Shown: positions 48,401 to 58,623, counted from the stretch's first letter. The stretch: DNA of 64,000 nucleotides from Linyphia triangularis (GCA_963978545.1 OZ021732.1:61232714-61296713); one strand, 5' to 3'. A program made the numbers and translations. The notes: generated by a model from the sequence alone, not told the origin.

Positions 48401-48601
48401 TTCTTTTCTGAAAAATTATTGATGTGACAAAAACATTATTCTTTATTATTTCCTGTCAGAATGCTTAGGAAATTAGAGTTTTAGACAACCCTTACCGATG
48501 GTTAAAAGAACAGCAACAACGGCAACTAAAACAGCATAAAATGTTTCATCATATTCAATACTTCCAATATACTTCTTAATAGGATCCAGATTTTTATACA
48601 T
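27500..48601 (-). CDS. SRPRB: Signal recognition particle receptor subunit beta, 8 exons
   Basis: Coding exons (minus strand): 48601-48496, 40063-39969, 39689-39615, 39522-39443, 36324-36265, 31693-31617, 27968-27914, 27701-27500. They sum to 750 nt and read in frame as 249 codons plus TAG (family about 270 in human). Residues 21-41 form the single membrane anchor. GTPase motifs: GLSDSGKT (55-62), LVDIPGNE (97-104), NKQD (162-165) and ECSAL (227-231). The subunit anchors SRP receptor alpha in the ER membrane and binds GTP during targeting of nascent chains. The start at 48601 is the only ATG before the anchor; upstream frame is open but lacks ATG. Introns are GT-AG except intron 7, whose donor is GC (27913-27912). 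Introns 1, 4, 5 and 6 carry mobile elements. AATAAA lies six bases after the stop (27493-27488). Confidence 0.95.
27912..27918 (-). other. GC-type 5' splice site of SRPRB intron 7
   Basis: Exon 7 ends GAAAT and the intron starts GCAAGT. Splicing there to the AG before 27701 restores LEKEM-NTLRVT in frame, as in other SRPRB proteins. No GT donor at this spot keeps the frame. Confidence 0.8.
28047..28250. mobile_element. piggyBac-type MITE
   Basis: 204 bp flanked by TTAA (28043-28046 and 28251-28254). Ends CCCTTCGCACTCGA and the inverse of CCCTTTGCATTCGA. It is much more GC-rich than the intron around it. Lies in SRPRB intron 6. Confidence 0.78.
28255..29589. other. SRPRB intron 6 DNA, unassigned
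   Basis: No host exon or named element. A minus-strand open frame at 28569-28327 has cysteines (FCSQCSWFSHD) but no family I recognise. Poly-A followed by AAT repeats lies at about 29240-29275. Confidence 0.3.
29590..29790. repeat. Related copy of the 26.6 kb tandem unit
   Basis: Shares GACAGTAAGTTGGTTTATTAG, CCCAAAATTTGATAGAATGC and TAATTAGGTGTCCGCAGATTT with the units at 26610-27180. Confidence 0.6.
29820..31560 (-). pseudogene. CR1/Jockey-like LINE reverse transcriptase remnant
   Basis: Minus-strand pieces appear in the right order: DFFAYINGKGKLNSSL (about 31530-31480), VPIDWKVANVTQLFK and NYRPVSLTSIICK (about 31170-31070), VYINFQKAFEKVPHSALIY (about 30900), GVSQGSVLGPLLFFILVNDI (about 30715-30655), FADG in place of the YADD/FADD catalytic motif, then EYAVQFWSPHLRKNIDLLEK (about 30230-30170) and GDLIQ-type tail. 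Many stops and frame changes; the endonuclease part is missing. A 5'-truncated, long-dead insertion in SRPRB intron 6 in the same orientation as the gene. Confidence 0.8.
32048..32846 (+). mobile_element. Non-autonomous hAT-like MITE, 799 bp, 6-bp target duplication
   Basis: Ends CAGGGTTTCTGCC and GCGAAAACCCTG, flanked by TAGTTA on both sides (32042-32047, 32847-32852). The interior is dense in CATGACTTT-type words near both ends. A full inverted copy lies at 51057-51848. No coding capacity. In SRPRB intron 5. Confidence 0.82.
32853..34175. other. SRPRB intron 5 DNA, AT-rich
   Basis: I see no gene or classifiable repeat in this stretch. Confidence 0.4.
34176..36056 (+). mobile_element. Helitron-like non-autonomous element, intact ends
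   Basis: Starts TCTATATATATATAAGG after an A and ends GGGTATTCAGCTAG before a T, which fits Helitron TC...CTRR ends and A/T insertion. Most of the 1.88 kb is a tandem array (34254-35620). It is related to the split copy at 21076-25551. No Rep or helicase sequence. Class inferred from termini; in SRPRB intron 5. Confidence 0.65.
34254..35620 (+). repeat. 148-bp tandem repeat array, nine units
   Basis: The anchor AGCTACTCCGATCTCGATTA or its variants recurs at about 34321, 34469, 34617, 34765, 34912, 35061, 35199, 35345 and 35493. The first four spacings are exactly 148 bp and those units are nearly identical; later units are more diverged. Each unit holds GGGGTTAAACGTTCCAAACG and CCCATTTGGTCACAACTCTG. 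Confidence 0.92.
36325..37671. other. SRPRB intron 4 DNA, right part
   Basis: No recognisable exon or element before the possible solo LTR. Confidence 0.35.
37672..38276 (+). repeat. Possible solo LTR
   Basis: 605 bp beginning TGTAACAAACCTGG and ending TGGACATAACA, with a poly(A)-signal-like AATAAATTCTCTG near its 3' end. It is GC-richer than the flanks. Flanking AAGT and AAGC differ by one base. No internal region or second copy is present, so this is a proposal from structure only. Confidence 0.4.
38277..39442. other. SRPRB intron 4 DNA, left part
   Basis: Noncoding. A partial direct repeat of an AAAGAAAGA-TTTAAGAGATTTACT phrase occurs at about 39208 and 39305. Confidence 0.3.
40399..40414. 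repeat. LINE target duplication, left copy
   Basis: ATACCATTTATTCAAA, repeated exactly at 46773-46788. Confidence 0.95.
40742..42197 (+). pseudogene. LINE ORF1 (Gag-like, DUF4780-like)
   Basis: The first frame starts MGNKKNKKNGGSNRKTSLEQ (40742). It has basic and Ser/Thr-rich sequence with a doubled TSVDSGPSG unit, then a folded part with FPDGTLSPDDALIIQGDIN and VLNGALMIHCANDYTVAWL, ending at TAG 41440. Coding resumes in another frame at about 41466 (RKASDLPRPVKMALKSQDIL, AEWKIREREIVGDRAYIRW) to the stop at 42197. The folded part resembles the DUF4780 domain found in arthropod LINE ORF1 proteins. ORF1 proteins bind element RNA. A frameshift near 41430-41460 breaks it. Confidence 0.72.
42224..46695 (+). 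pseudogene. LINE ORF2: APE endonuclease, reverse transcriptase, RNase H
   Basis: One frame from 42224 (MSETQKKSSKTIKVAQINLH). APE endonuclease: IALIQEPWV, VIVGCDANAHHTIWGS, LSDHKLIQ. Reverse transcriptase: AFRPISLTSFLLKTLEKLID, TFLDIEGAFDKVPT, CPQGGVLSPLLWSLVVDELL, LGYADDITLV. RNase H: EIWYTDGSKTSYGTGSG, FQAEVLAI, IFSDSQATL, and after the insertion VTLLWVPGHCDIKGNEMADQ. The tail has a CCHC-like DPLCRGCRMTEESSTHVLCNC. Only two defects: TAA at 43745-43747 and the 821-bp insertion at 45329-46149 inside RNase H. This enzyme nicks target DNA and copies element RNA there. Confidence 0.92.
45329..46149 (-). mobile_element. 821-bp insertion inside LINE RNase H
   Basis: GCTGAG occurs on both sides (45323-45328 and 46150-46155); removing the insert and one copy rejoins the RNase H frame. 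The tips GGCCCAGAAGCA and the inverse of TGCTTTCGGG are only loosely similar. The minus strand has coding-like pieces such as EAICESWGSTIDKIVAKRP, so it may be a truncated transposon with transposase remains. Family unknown. Confidence 0.65.
46773..48495. other. SRPRB intron 1 DNA with recurring 13-mer
   Basis: AT-rich, no gene. The word TAACACTCATGAG or close variants occurs four times, near 47340, 47412, 47563 and 47724, in a region without other repeat structure. Confidence 0.5.
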
Positions 48602-49008
48602 TGTTAGAGTTATTTTAGTAATGTAATGAATATGTTCAGCGCGACCAGCAACTTTTGGCCCCACGTAAATCAATGCAGACAATCAACTGGTTTACTGGTT
48701 GCTAAGTTGCTCAGTTCACTTTAATTTGTTTGGTGGTTTTTCCGCTACAAATACAATTTTGTTATTATTGGTCTTTAGATAACAAATTTATTGTTATTGA
48801 ATTGATAAAATATTTTTATTTAAAATAAATTAGGAGGGTCAAAATTACTTGTTTTCAAACTTTTGCCAAATTTGGATCATCGAATGACAAAAGAAGAAAT
48901 TTGAAGTGAAAAGAAAAGCTAAAGGTTGTTTGTCCATTTATAAATAAATACAAAAGAACAAAACCAAAGTTTTTGTTCGGATCAGGAAGACATTTTATAC
49001 ATTTTAAA
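48602..49008. promoter_or_regulatory. Divergent promoter region, SRPRB and NDUFA1
   Basis: Only 407 bp separate the start codons of the two oppositely transcribed genes, so both promoters and 5' UTRs must lie mostly here or begin upstream inside the partner. No strong TATA or CpG-like block is evident. A shared bidirectional promoter is inference. Confidence 0.55.
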
Positions 49009-52000
49009 ATGTGGTATGAAATTTTGCCTACCTTAGGTATTTTCACTACATTTGTCATTCTTCCTTGTTTTACACCGTATGTTGTGGGATTGGCTTTTCG
49101 AGGGGTGGTAAGTAGGTGCTCTTATTTTGCAGTGAATTGTATTATGATCTGATCTTGATGTATTTTTACTATTTTAAGAGCAATTAGACTTTAGCTAGTT
49201 ATTTAAATCAAAGGGCTCTGCTCTTAATGAACACTTATTAATGTTCTTTGGCATCACAAGTGATCCACTCAACAATGTTATCTTCGTCAACATTAATTCC
49301 TCCAGCAACAGATTTCGCTAAGTTAGCTAAAGCATAAGCAGTAACTTCTTCTTCCTCAGTTGACTCTAACAAAGTTTTTTCCACATTCGTTAATATCTTC
49401 CTCCTCCTATGGGAAGATTTTACCTGTACTAAAATCGATTGCTTGAACGACTCCCAAACTGTATTTATATCGTAAATGCTATCAAGAATCAAGTAATCTT
49501 TCCAGAAACTGTTGACATCATTCGCCTCTTCAATCCTTTTTTTTTTTAGGTTCGGTACTTTCTCTTCATTGACGCAATTATGCCATGGTCCATGGGCTTT
49601 AAAGTACTGTGACATTGGATGGCAAAAACTTGCTAAAAAAATCTCCATCTTCCGATTTCAGAATACTTTCCCCTAGATGGGATGGGGCGTTGTCAATCAG
49701 CAGTATGGTTTTCTGGATATATTTTGGTATTTTGGATGCTCTACGAATTTCTTTTCAAATTACTCCTTAAATATGTGTTGGTCCATCCAGGTTTTTTTTT
49801 TTTTTTTGGTTGAAATAGTCTACTGGGAAGTTTTCAGCCCTTGTTCCTTTAAAATATCTAGGTTTTTTTCCGGAGCAATATCAATTTAAGTTCACGAGAA
49901 CCTGCTGCATTACTACTACACATCATTATTGTTAATAGTTCTTTGCTGGAATTATGTCCTGGACCTTGCATCTCAAAGCCTTCAAATGCCAGTGTTCATG
50001 TCAGCAAATATTTCTAATAAAGCCCTGACTCGTCAGCGTTATTAATTTGATCATAGTATATTTTCTATGGCTGAAAAAACAGTTCAAAATCAGTTTTGAA
50101 ATCTTCCTCTGCCTGTTTCTCGTCGTAAAGACCAATTTCTCTTATTCCGTGTCATAGTTTAAATCTCATCAGCCAGCCTGATGATATGTCAAATACTCTT
50201 TCTAATCCAAGCATTTCAAAAAACAGTATTGCTTTTGCTGTAATAATTAGTCCTGAAATAGAAGTTCCCTCACTTCTCACTTGACTCACCAACTTTAAAA
50301 GTGCAGTATCTAATTCTTCGTAGGTGCTGGTTTTCAGTCTTTCTTTTTTTCATTGATGACGAGTTATTTGATGTGGATGCAAACTGCATTAATTTATCCT
50401 TTTGTTTAAAAATGTCCCTAGTGGTGGTTTTTTCAATTCCATACTGCAAGCTAATTTGCTTTTTCGACGCACCATTTTCAATCTTTTTAACTAATTCTAG
50501 TTTTGCTTGAAATGATATATCCACTTTTTCCTCTTTTCAGAAATTTTTAGTAAGATGTTGAAACACCAAAATAAAATGATGCACAACCGTTTAAACTCAC
50601 AAATACTCAATTATCGACAAGTACACACAGTTTGACAAAAACACGCAAAGTGATGTGTCATGAATTGTTAGGAAGTAGGGAGCATAAGGGGATGACCTTG
50701 ACTGATTGACTCTCACTGTGACCTTCGACCTCTTCTCATGATTAACTCCTCCACGCTCTTAAAATAGATTCCGCACAATGATTCTCTTTTAAAATGTGGG
50801 CTTTCATTTGCCTACATTTTATAATTTTTGGTTAAAAAAAAAGACTACGGATAAGTAGCAAAACAGATAATCTGCCCGCTGATAATCAAGAGTTTATTGT
50901 ATTTAATAAAGATAATATCCACATTGGTTTAGCTGCAACTAAAAATTATAAATCCTCCACTCTTAAGCATGTTATTGATTTTGACACTTTTAACTATTGC
51001 TAAGTTTACTTAGCGAAGTTATGGTTTAGATTTATTTGACATTTTGATCCTATTTCCAGGGTTTCCTCGCATATGGAAAGTCAGGAAATGTCATGGAAAG
51101 TCAGGAATTTGGATATTGGGTGAATTTTGTCATGGAAAGTCATGATTTTGAACAAAAAAATTGCCATAAGTCATGGAAATATAGTGAATTTCATGGATTT
51201 CTAAACATTTTAAGTAAAATCACGTAACTGTGATGTCATAAACTCCATGATGGTTATTCAGCTCATCGAAAATTCAACTATGTTTTTATTTACGTTTTGA
51301 TGGAAACAATGGTCATAGTTAAAACCTGCAGCCAATGAAAACATTTCTGAATTCCAAATTTGAGACATCGCGTGAGAAGGTCTCATAGGTGAAAAAAATT
51401 TCACAATATGCATGAGAACTGAAATTAAAATTTTTGCTAAGCTTGTGTTTACATTTATTTCTCTCCCCCTCCTCCCCGTCTTACTTCTTCTGTTTTTCAT
51501 TGTTGATATCAAAACATTTGATTTTTGATGATAAATTTATTATTATTGACTTATTCTTTCTTCAAATATTTCTTATTTATTATTAAAGATTGATTAGCTC
51601 TTCTTTCTTCTGATTTGGAAGTTACTGAAACAAGGATTTTTTACTTAATCTAAAATAAAACTTTATAAAAATCATTTTATGGTGCACTGATGTACTTACT
51701 ATGTTCGTGTTAGTTAAATTCATATAGGTTATTATTGTTATTATTATTTTGTGATTTGATTTCTTGAGTCATGGAAAATTATTTGCTTTAGTCTTGGAAG
51801 GTCATGATAAGTCATGGATTTGTGACATTTATTTTGGCAAAAACCCTGTATTTCTCTTGAACAATTTATTCAGCGCTTTATTTTGTCATGATAACAAGTG
51901 TTTGAAATCTTCTAAAGGCATTGCAATTCTTTATACATTTCAATCAACATGACGACAAAATCACGAGCCGAAGTCGCGTTCATTGCAGAAAAAGTAAAAA

Positions 52001-55000
52001 AACACCTTACTAGGTTGAAAGCTCAGGTCATACTGGTCTATTTTTCCTGCTCAATTACCCACAGATGGACATTCCAACTCACCTGTTTTCCCCACACACA
52101 AAGAGTTAGAACAATGGATTTTTGGACTGGCTTCATGGATTTCTGACCTTTTGGAAATCCAGACAAACTTTTCACTCTAATGAATTCATGCCTTGTAATC
52201 ATACACACAGTGCGGTTTTGGTGTCATAGACCAATTGACCTGTCATAGAATGAAAAGTTTGTGGCCAGTCCGCATGGACTGACGAGGTATAAACGAAAAG
52301 TCTAGCGCTGGTTTGTCAGAACCGGTGTGACGTTTAACATGTTAAATGACAATTTTTGGTAGCTTTTACAGTTATGTCAAGAGGATAAAATTGTCAAAAC
52401 ATATTTTTTTAATGTGTTTTGTAGTACCTATGCACCTGCAATTCTTGGATGCAATGGTTTAAAAGGTCAATGCATGGTTTCCATTCTTCATTAAGAGTAT
52501 TATAGTATGGGAGGAGGTAGCAACTTTTTTAGTTTTTCATCGAATATCATTAAGAATTTTTAATAAAGTATAGAGAAGTACACTTGTAGTTTAAGTATAA
52601 CTTATTACATAAAAATATATTTGGCTGAAAGTATTAAAAAAATGACCTTTACTTAGTTGAATCATAAACTTAATTCTAAATTACCATAGCTTTCTAAATA
52701 ATGAGCAACTTTTTTTTTGTCTATCAACCTATCATTTTTAAGGACAGCTAAGTTATCTGATATTTAGTTTATTACCAAACATCCTTGATCTTTCAAATCT
52801 GGTGCCAATTTAGCAAGGCTTTTACCTGATCAATGACATAGGTTAGTTAGTACCTTGACACAAAGTAGCCCCAATTTCAAGATTTAGTGATTATGTAAAT
52901 ATCAAAAGATGTAGTTTCTCGTTGAAAATTAGAGAGCAATAGGTTGGCAGGTAAGAAAAGATTCTGATTATTTGGAGAGTTCAGTTTGTAACTCAACTCT
53001 GGAAGACTTACTATTAGGAGGCGGGTTTTTTTTTTGTAAACATTTTCAGAATTTTTTTTCTTGAAGACCAGATATTCTTAAACTATTAATATTTCACTAC
53101 ACCTTTAATAATAATTTAGAATGATATTCAATAACTTATCAAACTTTCAGCTTCCTTGGTCTCTGTCTTAAGTATTTATCTTCATTGGTCAGCAAACAGT
53201 GGCTCGCTAGCCACATGCGGCTCTGCCCCAAATTGATTTCTACTATGCACGAGGTGTCAGTCGTGTTAACATAGTGCTGACTCAAAACATGGTACTTGAA
53301 ACACAAATTGATTCTCAAAAGAAATTTTAATTTCTGTATTGTTGCTCTTTTGACTTAATGAGTTTGTCAACCACTGGTTCAAGTTAAATATCCTTTGATT
53401 ATATTATCTTTTATGCATTTTGTAAATACAATTTCAATGTATTCTACAAGTTCAAAATTTGTGTGGCAACCTTTCAAAAGTGGAGAGTTGAATAAATGTT
53501 CTTTTATCTTCAATTTTAATTTTTTTTAAAGTTGAAAATATTTAAGTCTAGAAATTTCTAGATAGTGAAACTTCTCAGATTATTACAGATAGTTATTGAT
53601 GCAAGACATTTTTACACAAAATACCTCTGACCTTCAGCAACAACCTGAACAGCATAAGCTTGGTTATTAGCTTGAAGTTGGAGAAAGCTTTGTAACTAGT
53701 TTACGGATGTGTGTTTTGTATTTGCATCTGAGCTTTACATAGCTTACCAATTTTTAAAAACTTCTGCAAAGCACTTAAATTGGGCCCAGTGTGGCCGTTT
53801 AAGGACCTTTCCAATGGCTTCATTTGCTCTAATTGGATTCGGAAACATGACTGGGTTACAGGTTTCAAAGTTAAAGTTAGTGATTATTGCTAGAAGGAGA
53901 ATAAAATTACAAGGCGAGATAACAGAATAAAAATAGAACAAAACAGAATAAATTTAATTGAATTTTAGCTTAGCAAATTTATCATTGTCTCATGAAATTG
54001 ATGTTACTCACAACCAAACACTTCCCCTTAGATGTTTTGTTTCATTTTTTTTATCATAATAACTATACTAAAATATTATTCAAACTTTATTAATGATCTT
54101 TTATTATTACTGTTGTTATACTTGATTAAAAAAATTTATGTTTTAAAGATTGTTTTATATTGTTTTTAAGCCTTTTCTGTTTTGCATTGCTGCTTGCATT
54201 ACACTAGTGACGAACTATTGAAGTTGTTACTAGTTCACTTTTTCTTTCATTTCTTTAGCCCTTCACAACTTTAACTCTAAACCCCTCATGTAGTAATATG
54301 AATGTGACAGCTCCACATGGGTGCCGTTATAGCAATTGATTACTTAGATTCACATCTTTTTGTTTGAAAAATTGGGAAAATCTAAACAATTAAGTTCCAT
54401 TTTTCAATTGTAATTTTTATACAATGAAAATTCAATTACATTTTGTGAAATGCAATACAAAGGAAAAGGTTGAGTTAAATATAAAGATTACATTTTTTTT
54501 TTTTTTTTAATCTTTTATTTTTAGCCTCATAGGAGAACAGCCATGGAACCTGAAGATAGGAAATTAACAATGAGAGACGAAAGGTTAACTGGTCATATTT
54601 ACAAGACCAAGGTGAATAAAAATACTTCTTAAGAGTTGTAATGGTTACAATATGTGTGACTTTTAGATAGTTTAATTTTTTTTAAATTATAGCAGTGATC
54701 TATGTGTTCCAATTGTTAGGTTTCAATACTTTTATCTCATATCGTTAACATCTACAAATATGCATTTAATTTATTTTCACGATAGTACAATTTATGTTTG
54801 TTTATATGCGATTTAATTACTATGCTTCTTAAAATATATTTATTTTTTAAAATAACTTAAGTATTTATTTAGATAATGAAAGCAATTATTAAGTGCAATT
54901 TCATAAAAGTTCATAATTTAGTATTTTTTATCAACAGAGCCAAAGGATTTTCTCTTTAATTATATTTAAAAAGATTCATTTACTTTGAGCAATCTGCTTT

Positions 55001-55219
55001 CCATTAGTAGGAATATATGCTTTTTTTAAAAATTTTGCATTATTCAAAAATTAAATAAATTTAAAAGGTAATTAAATCAAAAACAGTTTTTAATGTCCTT
55101 CTTTTAAGACCTATTTTGTAGATTTTCATTTTTGACATAGAATACTATTTGTAATAAAAAGTATTAATCTATTTTATTTTTGTTTTCAGGGTCTTGATTT
55201 TATTCCTGATTTAAAGTGA
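49009..55219 (+). CDS. NDUFA1: NADH dehydrogenase 1 alpha subcomplex subunit 1 (MWFE), 3 exons
   Basis: Exons 49009-49107, 54525-54611 and 55190-55219 join in phase 0 to 71 codons and TGA, the usual size of this subunit. The start MWYEILPT matches the family signature MWFEILPG and runs into one membrane helix (about residues 9-29). Exon 2 reads MEPEDRKLTMRDERL, matching the region before the end, and exon 3 gives GLDFIPDLK, like the GLD.IPD end of the insect protein. It is an accessory membrane subunit of mitochondrial complex I. Splice sites: GTAAGT, then AG before 54525; GTGAAT, then TTTTCAG before 55190. Intron 1 is 5.4 kb and filled with mobile elements. AATAAA follows at 55244. Confidence 0.9.
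49150..50899 (-). mobile_element. pogo/Tigger-type transposon remnant
   Basis: The right end on the minus strand reads CAATAAACTCTTGATTATC then GGGCAGATTATCTG, close to known Tigger ends, followed by TA at 50900-50901. Transposase pieces lie inside. The left end is not clear; 49150 is approximate. In NDUFA1 intron 1. Confidence 0.7.
49238..50530 (-). pseudogene. Tigger/jerky-like transposase pseudogene
   Basis: The N-terminus (about 50525-50300) has a CENP-B/psq-type helix-turn-helix: VDISFQAKLELVKKIENGAS, KKQISLQYGIEKTTTRDIFK. The DDE core shows TILLIDNAPSHLG at about 49710-49670. The C-terminal part (49648-49238) is open for 136 codons and ends in the acidic tail NVDEDNIVEWITCDAKEH. Stops and frame changes occur between these blocks. 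In active copies it would cut at the TIRs and insert at TA; this copy is dead. Confidence 0.82.
51057..51848 (-). mobile_element. Second copy of the 800-bp hAT-like MITE
   Basis: Inverse orientation to 32048-32846 and similar over its length; ends CAGGGTTTCC and GCAAAAACCCTG. Flanked by TATTTC on both sides (51051-51056, 51849-51854), again a 6-bp duplication. In NDUFA1 intron 1. Confidence 0.82.
51855..53194. other. NDUFA1 intron 1 DNA, unassigned
   Basis: No exon seen. About 52200-52330 is less AT-rich (CGGTTTTGGTGTCATAG, GGACTGACGAGG) and may be a repeat fragment of unknown kind. Confidence 0.3.
53195..53385. repeat. Possible small hAT MITE
   Basis: GTGGCTCGCTAGCCACATGC at the left and the inverse of CCAGTGGTTGACAAACTCAT at the right are sequences typical of hAT ends and their subterminal DNA, but they do not pair well and no duplication is seen. 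Confidence 0.3.
53386..54524. other. NDUFA1 intron 1, 3' part
   Basis: AT-rich intron with a poly-T tract leading to the acceptor AG at 54523-54524. The open frames near 53709-53941 look random. Confidence 0.4.
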
Positions 55220-56076
55220 ATAGTTGTAGAATTTTTGTTTTCAAATAAAATAAATAAAATGTGCACTTAGAATAAGAAATCTTTTGATATTTTTTAGAAG
55301 TGAAATAAAGTCTTGTCCTCTTGTTGAAATTTATTTTTGCACATTTAATTCTTTTGACTTAGTAATGGCTTAACTAATATACTGGCCAATATATTGTTAA
55401 TCTATAGTATAAAGCAAAAACAAGACATGATGCTCGCTATTTTGTGTGGAATTTTAAAAGTTTACATTTCTGCAAAATGAAAAAAAAATATATATATATG
55501 AGCTGCAGTTTCTTCTTAATAATAGTAAACTTGAATTTGGCATAGTTGAAAACTACTTTCATTTTATGTATCACATGTAAACAGGGTTGGAAAAAAATAT
55601 ATATATTTTTTGTTTTGTTTAACCAGGTTTTTTTTAGCTCAAACTTTTTTTTTTCTTAAATCCTTTTCTAATGACATGTTTATATATAAAATATGTTTAT
55701 ATATAATTTTATATTTATAAATAAAATTTGACATTAATTAGAAAAATTAATGTTCAAATAACTATTAATATTCTTTTTGAAAATAATTTAAACTAAGTAA
55801 ATAAACAATTGTTGCTACTTCTGTGGACATTCAAATCATATTAAATTTTAATATTTTATTTAGAGATACTTTTTTTTTTTTAATTCAATGCATACAGTAT
55901 AATGCAATGGAGATTGTTTACTATATAAAACATGGAATATTTCTCTTCGATTCATTAATGGTGATAAATTGTACAAAATTATATTTTTAAGGTTTAGAAA
56001 TAAGTTGTTAAAACACAAAACCTCTATTTTAGAAACAAATTTAAAATCCAGCCTGTAATTTAAGTTTAATAATTTT
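55220..56076. other. NDUFA1 3' flank
   Basis: AATAAA signals at 55244-55249 and nearby likely end the NDUFA1 transcript. The rest is AT-rich with no recognised feature. Confidence 0.4.
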
Positions 56077-56082
56077 GTATAG

Positions 56083-58617
56083 CAAGGTGTTTAGCAGCTT
56101 GGAACTTCAAAAAAAGGGACTAAGGGACCAAAAATTTAAAAAAAAGGGACTTTTAACCTACAATTTATTAAGGGGTTGAATTAAAAATTATTTGTCCAAG
56201 TGCAAACTTTGCCTTCCAAACATTAATCTGGAGTGCACATTAAAAAGAAAATTAATTATTGACTGTATATTACTAAAAAAACACTGAAAATTATGATTAC
56301 CACATTTTTAAAATTGTAAACAGACAGAGCGCAAATAATAATTTTGGAGTGCAAATTTCACCTTTGCATCGGATTATTTCAACACATGATTGAACACTAG
56401 AATTCTTAGGATCTGCAGTAAACCTATATTTAACACCAAAAAGTGCTTATTCATTCAAACTAAGAAGAAAGCTACATAAAAACATGTACAGGCTAAAACA
56501 TGTAAATTATATTAGTAAACTTAAAATTATAATTTTCAAATTTATTTTAAAGTGACTGTTACTTATCATTGAAAAAGTTTAAGAATTCAGTTTCAATTGA
56601 TTCCTTATTGAACTAATTAGGTTAAGGTTAAAAAAGGTGTTATAATAATTGCAAAATAATAAAGTAGTGTTAATTAAAATGTATTAAATGACAAACAAAT
56701 GTCCTTTTAGGTTACTAATAGTTATTTTAAGAATTTCATTGGGATTTTAAAAAAGCTTGATGCATTTATCCTTTTTAAAAGTTTTAAACTATTTAAATTT
56801 TTGGCCGTTTCTTAAAAAAAGAAGAAATATCTGATGATTTCTTTCCAATATGTTTAACAATTGTAGTTCTTTCGAAGTTTCTGCTTCAGAACATCTTAAT
56901 CTTTTCACACCATGCAGCATTCCTTGGGCAAGAGTCATTTCTTTGAAATTCTTTTGTTTAATCACACTCTCCAGGCTTTTTGCTTCATTAAGTAATATGT
57001 CTGCGGCTTTCTTCCTTTTCTCTTCTTCGCTTTTTTTACTATAAGACTAGAGCTAAGTTCTTTCAATTCTGAAGCTGCTTCACTTCTAACTTTCAATTTT
57101 ATTCTTTCTTCTCATTGATTCGCTTGACATTTTCCAAGTGATCTTTGCAGCTTTTATATGCATTAGAACCCAATAAAAGCAATTCCTTCGTAATTGGCAC
57201 TAGGAAAGGCTTATTATCAAATTTTTTTCTATCCCGAGAGGATATTTAGATTGGCATTTAAACCCCTTTCAGTCATTGAAGTTTTGTCGGAAGTCAAAAC
57301 ATTGCCAGATGCCGAAAATCCACGTTGCACTGCCATGTGACAAGGCTAACATTGCCTTCACTACTTAGGAAACTACTGGGAATTTGATTTCATTAGATGC
57401 ATTATTTATGGAAAAAATTGCTGACCATACTGGTCGATAGAACTTCCTTTCAATGATTCGATATCTTCAAATTTCAAAACCCTCCATTCGTCTACCAGGT
57501 GACAAATGTCCATGTTGAAGGGTAGAGCTTTCCCCAAAGTGATAATTTGTGACTCGCTGATAGTCAATTTGAATCTTTCCTTCGCTAAACATCCCAAATC
57601 CGACAGTAAACTACCATGCATTTTTAACTGCCCTTTAAGGTAGGAATATCCTGCGATATAAAACTTTTGAGTTGCTAAACGGAACTGTTTCTCATCCTTG
57701 TCTTTCATTTTTGCCAGTTCATTACTCAACTCGAAGCTGTAATTTATATCACCTAATGGCAATTTTTCAACTTCCTTCTCAGTCGTATCTTCAAGAATTA
57801 CATATATTTTACTTTTAAGCTGCAACAGCAGATCATTTCCTTCCTTATACAATTTATGAACCATAGGTTCCTCATTTTGAAAAATCTTTAAATAATTGGA
57901 AAAAAATTGGCACTATCGAGAACAAAAATTAATTCAGCCTTAATGCTAGATTTAAGGAGTCTTGCAATTGTTTGATACTGACTAGATTGTAGTTGAGCTG
58001 ATGTGGCACGAGAAGGAAAATTTTTTAGGAAGTATTTAAGGACTACTGGCCACTGTTCAAGTAGTCTTGCAACAGCTGGCCCTAAAGTCAGCCATCTAAA
58101 GGGTGAAGGTTTGATAAATCAATGACTTTTAACATTCAATTCTTTTTGCAACTTGCAATAATCCTCTCATCTTGCTGGCCAGCCATCAAAATAATAGTAA
58201 ATGGATATTACTAGCTGCGTCACTTCATCACCCATTGCTTCTAAACCTTTTTGAAAGGCATTGTGAGCTTATGTAAGCTGCATGTCCCAATATCAATTAA
58301 AGATTTCTCCCGAACTGCCAAAAGACTCGTTAATCAATCTCGGGACAGTTTTGTTCACATTTGGGCCATCAAAGCTTAACATAAGCATATTTAAAGAGCT
58401 AAATTAGCATTTGATAATGCTAACAAAATTTTATCATGAATATCTTTTCCAGTAGCATGGCCTAAAAAAAATGTTTCAATGTGCTTGTGTTCGACAAAGA
58501 GGGAAACGGCAAGTGCTGGTCATGTGGTACAAATATATTTTAAAAAAAGGGGACAAAAGGGACCAAAATAAAAAAAAAGTACTTTAAGGGATTAAGGAAC
58601 CAACGCTAAACGCCCTG
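56083..58617 (-). mobile_element. hAT element with 6-bp target duplication
   Basis: Ends CAAGGTGTTTAGC and the inverse of CAGGGCGTTTAGC, flanked by GTATAG (56077-56082, 58618-58623). Subterminal AAAAAAAGGGACT-type repeats lie near both ends. A broken hAT transposase runs on the minus strand. It appears autonomous in origin, now dead. Confidence 0.85.
57240..58420 (-). pseudogene. hAT transposase pseudogene
   Basis: Pieces in order on the minus strand: SFDGPNVNKTVPRLINESF (about 58375-58320), IGTCSLHKL, HNAFQKGLEAMGDEVTQL, FRWLTLGPAVARLLEQWPVV (about 58110-58050), an open 152-codon block 57864-57406, and the C-terminal dimerisation region MAVQRGFSASGNVLTSD and SMTERGLNANLN (about 57325-57260). 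The pieces are in different frames with several stops. This is a common arthropod hAT transposase type; the N-terminal zinc finger was not found. Confidence 0.83.
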
Positions 58618-58623
58618 GTATAG

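Noticed and set aside
48602..48682. N-terminal extension of SRPRB upstream of 48601
   Set aside because: The frame is open but the codon at 48682 is TTG, not ATG; the first ATG is at 48601, a suitable distance before the membrane anchor.
49150..49200. CAGTGAATTGTATTATGATC as the left Tigger end
   Set aside because: It resembles the right end only loosely and is not preceded by TA, so the left boundary is left approximate.
53709..53941. Open frames on both strands as an extra NDUFA1 exon
   Set aside because: The three assigned exons already give the full 71-codon protein; the frames resemble no part of it.
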